Translations under genes and position numbers: made by a program
Assembly (NCBI GenBank): GCA_028290595.1
Contig: JAQGJO010000431.1
Location: forward strand, 1 to 7,841
Length of the DNA: 7,841 bases
Direction: 5' to 3'
Origin: Hyphomicrobiales bacterium
GTDB taxonomy: Bacteria > Pseudomonadota > Alphaproteobacteria > Rhizobiales > Beijerinckiaceae
Shown: piece after piece, positions 5,794 through 7,841 of the stretch
How positions within the stretch are numbered: position 1 is the first letter of the stretch
Layout of the letters: every line of letters begins with the position of its first letter
Notes under the pieces: generated by a model
What the model was told of the DNA's origin: nothing
Database searches by the model: none
What the model saw: the letters and a program-made list of their open reading frames with translations, nothing else

Positions 5794-7841
5794 TACACCT
5801 TCATCGGCAGTGCGCCGCCGGGTCCAAACATCAGGCCCCAGACTTCACCGGCGCCGACGGCGATCTCGTCCGAATAGGACTTGCCGGCCTGCTTGACGGA
5901 GAACCTGTATTTTCCCGGCGGCAGGTCGAGCGAGGGGCCGTCGGGAGCCTTTGTCCCCACTCCGGGCGCGACCTTGATTGTTTTTTTATTGATAGTGACC
6001 GTCACCTCTGTCTCATTCGGATTGACCAACGCCAGCTTGGCCTGACCCGGCTTTGGTGCCATCTGCGATTTCGCAAGGGCGTCGGGGCTTCGCGTGGCGA
6101 GGCTGACGGATGTCGCGCCATTCTTGTAGGTAAGCTTGAGGGCGGCTTGCCCCTCAGTGGTGTTGAACACCAGAGCAGCATTGTTCTGCGCCACGACGGC
6201 CTTGCTGCTGTCTTCCGTCCAACCAAGTTTAGCGAGTTCCTTGCGATAGAAACCGAGCACATCAGCGAGCCTGAGCGGCACGTCGGATGTGAGTTCACGA
6301 CGGAATGGAGATTTTTCGTTCGCCACCATCGTGTGGCGCTTGGGAACCGGCCAGCCGCCGTTGTCCTCCGGCTCCAGATCTTCAGCCGAAGCCGGCGCGG
6401 GTTCCTCGGCGACCGGTGCATTGGATGCTGTCACGGCATCGGCCGGTTTGACTGCTGCTTCCAGCGCGGAGCCTCTGGCGCTGACGTTGGTTTTGGCGCC
6501 CATCCGCATGATCGTGAACGACACGGTCTTTCTGGCCTTGGTGAAATCGAGCACCACCATGTTGGCATTGTTGATGACCGAAGACCGCGCCTGCCAGCCC
6601 TGCTGCTTCATCGTTGAGCGGTAGAAATCGGCGACCGATTTGACGGCGGACGTGCTGTTGAATTCCAGCTTGCCGTCGCCTTGCTCAACGTCCGCAGCAG
6701 TATCGGGCAGCGGCACCGGGCCGTCATTGCCGGCAAGCGCCTGCAAGGTCTCGGCCGGCTCGTTGGCGGGCGGCGGTGTTCTTGTCGAGGGACTGCGTGA
6801 CAGAGCTTCAGCTTGCGTCGCCATCTGCAAGGCCTGTTTCATGATCGCATCGATCGATTCATCTCTGGCTACTGGCGGTTTCACAATCTTCTGCACGAGG
6901 CTTATCGACGTCTGATCGGACTCGCGTCCAAGCCTCAGGACAGCCGTTCCATCTTCAGTAGAAAAGGCCACGGTGGCCCGATCGGCCGCAATGGCGGTTC
7001 CCTGGCTTTCTTCTTTCCAGTTACGCGCCGTAAGCTCACGCCGATAGAAAGCCAGCACGGTGTCGACATCGGCATCGATGTTGGCCGTCATCGAGCGTTC
7101 GGACGAATTGGTCGATCCGGTTCCTCCGATACGGCCCTTCGGCACGGGCAGGCGGGCGAGTTCAGGCCCCGCTTCCAACGGCGCACCGGCGACGGGCTTT
7201 GCTTCTTCAGGCGCCAGGATTCCGATCGGCCATTCTTTGAGCTCGACCTTGAACTTGCCGCCGTCCGCCGCCTGCAGCGTCAGAACCAGCGCCACCTTGG
7301 GTTTGGCTTCGCTGACATAGTGCGCATAGGCGCCACGCTCCTGAGCCACGCCGGACGGCCCGTCGGCCGCCTCCTTCGCATTGAGCTTGCGCGACCACAG
7401 CGACCAGCCGCGAACGGCCAATTCCTTGCGGTAGAAATCCAAGGTCTTGTTGATCGGTTCTGCCGTCACGAGGCTCAACGTAGGTCTATCTGGCGCATAC
7501 ACGATATCGCTGGCGTCATTGGTGAAAGGCAGGTCGTTCTTCAACGGCACCGCATTGTATTGCACGCTGGTGGCATTATTCTGCGCCGGCGCCAGCGTAA
7601 TAAAAACGCCCAAGGCCTGCTGCCCTTTCTTGAACGACAGCATGCGCATGTTCGGATCGTCCACGGTGGCCGCGAACGGCGCGCCGTATTTCTGCCAGCC
7701 GGCGGTGGCGAGCGCCTTGTCGATCGTGCCCGCCGTCGCGATGACCGGGTCAGGCGAGGTGAATATCGTGGTGAGTGCGCTAGCGTAGACTTGCTTCGCG
7801 CCGCTGATGCGCGGCAGCCGGCTCGTATCCAGCGCCGCATC
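5790..7841 (-). CDS. Unrecognised large protein with five FYRxEL-GW repeat modules (N-terminus outside window)
   Basis: The reading frame is open without a stop from the right edge at 7841 to TAG at 5790, giving at least 683 residues. A GTG at 7664 is in frame, but the coding pattern continues upstream of it (repeat module 1), so it is internal. I do not recognise the family. Five modules follow one another, each with a short LP-containing lead, a helix reading FYRxELxxxGW or a variant, then beta-rich text ending in a TxVSL-like strand. Cores are at FYRKELAVRGW, FYRRELTARNW, FYRSTMKQQGW and FYRKELAKLGW, plus a degenerate DKALATAGW first. Pro/Ala-rich linkers separate modules 3-4 and 4-5. The last ~85 residues hold LDLPPGKYRFSVKQAGK and look like a small beta-sandwich of PEGA type. 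The composition suggests an envelope or periplasmic protein, but no signal or anchor is visible because the N-terminus is missing. Confidence 0.85.
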   Translation of the reverse strand, partial: DAALDTSRLPRISGAKQVYASALTTIFTSPDPVIATAGTIDKALATAGWQKYGAPFAATVDDPNMRMLSFKKGQQALGVFITLAPAQNNATSVQYNAVPLKNDLPFTNDASDIVYAPDRPTLSLVTAEPINKTLDFYRKELAVRGWSLWSRKLNAKEAADGPSGVAQERGAYAHYVSEAKPKVALVLTLQAADGGKFKVELKEWPIGILAPEEAKPVAGAPLEAGPELARLPVPKGRIGGTGSTNSSERSMTANIDADVDTVLAFYRRELTARNWKEESQGTAIAADRATVAFSTEDGTAVLRLGRESDQTSISLVQKIVKPPVARDESIDAIMKQALQMATQAEALSRSPSTRTPPPANEPAETLQALAGNDGPVPLPDTAADVEQGDGKLEFNSTSAVKSVADFYRSTMKQQGWQARSSVINNANMVVLDFTKARKTVSFTIMRMGAKTNVSARGSALEAAVKPADAVTASNAPVAEEPAPASAEDLEPEDNGGWPVPKRHTMVANEKSPFRRELTSDVPLRLADVLGFYRKELAKLGWTEDSSKAVVAQNNAALVFNTTEGQAALKLTYKNGATSVSLATRSPDALAKSQMAPKPGQAKLALVNPNETEVTVTINKKTIKVAPGVGTKAPDGPSLDLPPGKYRFSVKQAGKSYSDEIAVGAGEVWGLMFGPGGALPMKVY
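6090..7820 (-). repeat. Five degenerate tandem protein modules within the unrecognised gene
   Basis: Approximate modules on the minus strand are 7820-7539, 7532-7230, 7154-6888, 6716-6477 and 6362-6090. The conserved Trp of the GW core recurs at spacings of about 98, 129, 141 and 125 residues. Modules 2 to 5 keep FYR; module 1 keeps only the AGW end. After the Trp, each shows a V/L-rich strand followed by a charged turn and a second strand, for example ALVFNTTEGQAALKL in module 5 and VAFSTEDGTAVLRL in module 3. The repeats are recognisable only at protein level, so the duplication is old. Confidence 0.75.

Noticed and set aside
5981..5987. Run of seven T (A7 in the minus-strand message) as a possible programmed frameshift site
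   Set aside because: The frame around it is AAU AAA AAA ACA, which does not fit the X-XXY-YYZ slippery pattern, and the downstream coding continues normally to the C-terminal domain.
5472..6617. Plus-strand open frame of 381 codons over the end of amidohydrolase B and the repeat-protein gene
   Set aside because: It overlaps two well-supported genes in other frames, and its text mirrors the antisense of the repeat modules without any recognisable domain.

Overview
The window is high-GC bacterial DNA, tightly packed. It suggests an alphaproteobacterium, probably of the Rhizobiales/Bradyrhizobium kind. That rests on codon use, a Tat-exported iron-type solute-binding protein beside COG2159-type amidohydrolases, and an IS5-type transposase scar. 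The genus-level guess is inference. No RNA genes, CRISPR arrays or intact mobile elements are visible.

Left part (1-2338, + strand). The C-terminal ~407 residues of a PhoD-type alkaline phosphatase run off the left edge. Its stop codon lies inside a short antisense scrap of an IS5-family transposase (about 1216-1293). After a 232-bp gap comes an AraC-type regulator with a GyrI-like ligand-binding domain (1457-2338).

Middle part (2343-5793). A minus-strand pair, amidohydrolase A (3447-4556) followed by a Tat-exported ABC substrate-binding protein (2343-3380), looks like an operon. Amidohydrolase B (4672-5793, TTG start) is divergent from A across a 115-bp spacer. A and B are clear homologues. 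The spacer holds overlapping, nearly mirror-image promoter candidates centred on a GTATAC palindrome, plus repeated CGCGCAT motifs. Capture of a small organic acid or aromatic compound by the binding protein, followed by hydrolysis or decarboxylation by the two enzymes, is a reasonable inference. The substrate cannot be read from the sequence.

Right part (5790-7841, - strand). A long gene runs off the right edge. At least 683 residues are visible, made of five degenerate copies of a roughly 100-residue module with a FYRxEL...GW core, then a C-terminal beta-rich domain. I do not recognise this protein, and it is the best candidate for something undescribed. Both convergent gene junctions are extremely tight: 4 bp between the regulator and the binding protein, and a shared CTAG serving as both stop codons of amidohydrolase B and the repeat protein.
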